From NCBI RefSeq assembly GCF_004340665.1, contig NZ_SLWO01000005.1, positions 398,614-462,613 of the forward strand: 64,000 bases of DNA. The letters are read 5' to 3'. Positions 63,237-64,000 of the stretch are shown here, piece by piece (position 1 is the first letter of the stretch; each line of letters begins with the position of its first letter). The notes beneath the pieces are model-generated. The model did no database searches. It saw only the letters and a program-made list of their open reading frames with translations, and was not told the origin of the DNA. The stretch is from Pedobacter psychrotolerans. Lineage in GTDB: Bacteria > Bacteroidota > Bacteroidia > Sphingobacteriales > Sphingobacteriaceae. The position numbers and the translations under genes are program-made.

Positions 63237-63360
63237 GAACTATATCTTGTTTGCTATATTTAAACGAATTTTTCGCCTAAAAGACATATCGAACAATATT
63301 ATACAATTGTCTTCAGAAATGGTTTGAATAATTGCTTAATTTTATGGCTAGCCTCAGAAC

Positions 63361-64000
63361 ATGAACCGCATCGATCGCCTTTTCGGAATTTTAACCCTGC
63401 TTCAGTCAACGAAACACATTACTGCAGAGAAGATTGCACAGCGTTTTGACATGAGTGTACGTACCGTTTACAGAGATATTAAGGCTTTGGGTGAACAAGG
63501 GATTCCAGTTAGTTTTGAGCAAAACAAAGGCTATTTTCTGGTTCAGGGCTATTTTCTGCCGCCTGTATCTTTCAATATGGATGAAGCAAATGCCTTGCTT
63601 TTGGTAGAAAGGCTAGTAAATGGTTTTACAGATCATTCCATCCGCTCTCATTATGCTACAGCACTTACCAAAGTAAAGGCCGTTTTAAAAACGGCTCAGA
63701 AAGAAAAGTTAGAAAAAATGAACCAGCATATTAAATTGCAGATTCCGGAACGTTTAACTTTCAACTACGAGTATCTTTCGCTCATACAACATGCCATTTC
63801 TGAGAAGAATTTAATTGAGTTGGATTATAAAAACGCAAAAGAAATATCAAGCAAAAGGACTGTTGAACCCATCGGATTGATTTTTTATGCATTCAGCTGG
63901 CACTTAATTGCCTGGTGTCATTTCAGAAATGAATACCGGGATTTTAATTTACTGCGAATTGCTTGTTTAAAAAACCTGGGAACACCTTTTACTAAAAAAG
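63361..64000 (+). CDS. HTH and WYL domain transcriptional regulator (partial, right edge)
   Basis: The first 213 codons of a YafY-type regulator; no stop before the window ends. The N-terminal helix-turn-helix of the HTH_11 type begins MNRIDRLFGILTLLQSTKHI and includes FDMSVRTVYRDIKALGEQGI. The WYL domain starts near residue 140 with EKNLIELDYKNAKEISSKRT and VEPIGLIFYAFSWHLIAWC. Such regulators bind nucleic acid or nucleotide ligands through WYL. It is divergent from the kinase gene. Confidence 0.9.
   Translation, partial: MNRIDRLFGILTLLQSTKHITAEKIAQRFDMSVRTVYRDIKALGEQGIPVSFEQNKGYFLVQGYFLPPVSFNMDEANALLLVERLVNGFTDHSIRSHYATALTKVKAVLKTAQKEKLEKMNQHIKLQIPERLTFNYEYLSLIQHAISEKNLIELDYKNAKEISSKRTVEPIGLIFYAFSWHLIAWCHFRNEYRDFNLLRIACLKNLGTPFTKK

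Overview
The window is chromosomal DNA of a Bacteroidota bacterium, most likely family Sphingobacteriaceae (Pedobacter or a close relative). The evidence is AT-rich DNA, promoters of the Bacteroidota type (TTTG about 20 nt before TAnnTTTG), few Shine-Dalgarno sites, a full-length SprA of the type IX secretion/gliding apparatus, DUF4270 and DUF4292 lipoproteins, and large TonB-type outer membrane proteins. Species is not determined.

Layout. 1-6.5 kb: 5' end of nusA, rimP, a tightly spaced divergent lipoprotein/holin-like pair, an acyl-CoA dehydrogenase, a flippase-like membrane protein, panD and panC (pantothenate), and a short glycogen-synthase-like protein. 6.5-15.8 kb: DUF4270 lipoprotein, glmS, ssb, mutY, then HU, a TPR protein, a 29-residue COX24-like basic protein and RNase G/E, and an orphan lipoprotein. 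16-26 kb: the rplM-rpsI-rpsB-tsf translation operon, nagA, a periplasmic class II cyclic-nucleotide phosphodiesterase, a TonB-type outer membrane protein, pyrH and frr. 25.8-28.1 kb: a LacI regulator, an RNA-only transcription unit with two very unusual tRNA-like genes, and an Lrp regulator. 28.1-33.5 kb: feoAB (ferrous iron uptake) and an outer membrane beta-barrel protein. 33.6-44.8 kb: the maeB-ruvA-sprA-gcvH-vanZ run, ending in an unlisted 42-residue lipoprotein. 44.9-54.5 kb: envelope and maintenance genes (lytic transglycosylase, gatA, two TatA proteins, EnvC-like factor, DUF4292 lipoprotein, TPR protein, dut, flippase). 54.6-64 kb: acylphosphatase, a nitronate-monooxygenase-like enzyme, a YoeB-type toxin-antitoxin pair whose toxin has an internal stop, an amidohydrolase, tRNA-Thr, about 450 bp of tandem palindromic repeats, a duplicated small secreted protein, a sigma-54 response regulator facing a hybrid histidine kinase, and the start of a WYL regulator.

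Most of the window is ordinary core genome. The best candidate for something undescribed is at 26.9-27.4 kb. A consensus promoter drives two class II, tRNA-Leu-shaped RNAs that carry a GUC anticodon and most of the known aspartate identity nucleotides. They have variable arms of 41 and 75 nt, and the gene pair ends at a strong terminator. Their anticodon arm contains CCTCCTT, the anti-Shine-Dalgarno core. A second theme is a set of intergenic arrays with a 7-nt period (AGTCNNN, GGTTNNN, GATTNNN), mostly arranged as facing inverted arms, one of them lying between the two tRNA-like genes.

All calls were made by eye from the sequence, without database searches. Promoter calls rest on motif matching only.
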